Notes under the pieces: generated by a model
Databases searched by the model: none
The model's input: the letters and a program-made list of their open reading frames with translations, nothing else
What the model was told of the DNA's origin: nothing
Shown: positions 63,547 through 64,000 of the stretch, in pieces
How positions within the stretch are numbered: the stretch's first letter is position 1
Layout: every line of letters begins with the position of its first letter
Made by a program: the position numbers and the translations under genes
Source of the DNA: Enoplolaimus lenunculus
Taxonomy: Eukaryota; Nematoda; Enoplea; Enoplida; Thoracostomopsidae
Length of the DNA: 64,000 nucleotides
Assembly: GCA_030248215.1 (NCBI GenBank)
Contig: JASANG010002673.1
Span: 213,538 to 277,537, forward strand
Direction of reading: 5' to 3'

Positions 63547-63820
63547 GGCCAATGTTACTTTCAGGGGCGCAACAATAGATTAAGCGTATTCCTAAGCCTA
63601 TAAACCTAAACCTAAATGTTGCTAAAATGTGTTCCTACGCCTAAGCCGAAGCCTAAGTGTTTGCTTAATTGTGTTCCTAAGCCTAAGCCTAAGCGTTGCT
63701 AAATGTGTTCCTAAACCTAAGCCTAAGCCGAAGCCTAAGCAAAAAATATAATTTAGAACGTAAACCTACTCTTTTATGGACCCATCGGAAACCTAGACGC
63801 CCCTTAAAGTAACATGGGTC
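63547..63820 (-). mobile_element. T2 telomere-repeat MITE with target duplication
   Basis: GGCCAATGTTACTTTCAGGG start and 'cccttaaagtaacatgggtc' end, with AGAACGGA duplicated exactly at 63539-63546 and 63821-63828. CCTAAG blocks are split by spacers of the 'gttgctaaaatgtgttccta' type. Confidence 0.93.
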
Positions 63821-64000
63821 AGAACGGAACAGGGCGCATTTCGCAATATACAATGTCAGCTTCAGTTTTTACAGCGCTGCCCAAATTTCATGATGCTCGT
63901 TCAGTTTAAATTCACTGTGAACACTACAAGAAAAACTACAAGAATTGGTGTTATATTAATGCTGATTATTGTAAACAATCAAAAATCATTATTGGTTGGG
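63821..64000. other. Window edge, nothing recognised
   Basis: No supported feature to the end of the window. Confidence 0.35.

Overview
The window looks like AT-rich, intron-rich nuclear DNA from a nematode or a close relative. The hexamer TTAGGC, the usual nematode telomere repeat, occurs in dozens of short arrays, but always inside small mobile elements, so it does not mark a chromosome end here. Splice-acceptor-like AG sites lie just upstream of most start codons, which would fit spliced-leader trans-splicing. The gene families (7B2, giant ankyrin, cathepsin F-like protease, C-type lectin, class A GPCR) are animal ones. The species assignment is inference.

Six protein-coding genes could be rebuilt from exons, splice sites and reading phase. 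(1) The first three coding exons of an ankyrin (ANK/unc-44 type) lie on the minus strand at 5204-4474; the rest lies outside the window or beyond a long intron. (2) A complete seven-exon neuroendocrine 7B2 gene lies on the minus strand at 14293-8568. (3) A complete seven-exon cathepsin F-like cysteine protease lies on the plus strand at 30742-37240. (4) A single-exon, secreted, Cys-rich protein of unknown function lies on the minus strand at 39979-39164. (5) A two-exon membrane-anchored C-type lectin lies on the plus strand at 48255-50356. (6) A class A peptide-type GPCR with a huge third intracellular loop lies on the minus strand at 54887-52470. They are unrelated in function and do not form an operon.

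Nearly everything else is short non-autonomous DNA transposons (MITEs). Two related families, called T1 and T2 here, carry the TTAGGC arrays between GGCC-type inverted ends and leave perfect 8-bp target duplications. Other families are G (CAGGGTGCAACCGG ends, 8-bp duplications, hAT-like), C, D and E (TA targets, Tc1/mariner-like), F (GGCCCGTAGCCA ends), H (TTAA targets, carrying a tRNA-like Pol III module), K, L and M, plus a tRNA-headed SINE-like family, I. Many are nested, so their relative ages can be read. No transposase gene was recognised.

The most unusual structure is a roughly 4-kb element at about 18400-22456. It has near-identical inverted ends, and both flanks are packed with copies of a short dyad, GACGG-CAA-CCGTC. 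A T2 element carrying a 9-bp minisatellite has jumped into its left flank. Other notable points are a T2 copy swollen by about 20 tandem 35-bp units, a second dyad array inside a 7B2 intron, a T1 element that appears to have carried off part of a cathepsin intron, and T1 ends very close to splice acceptors.
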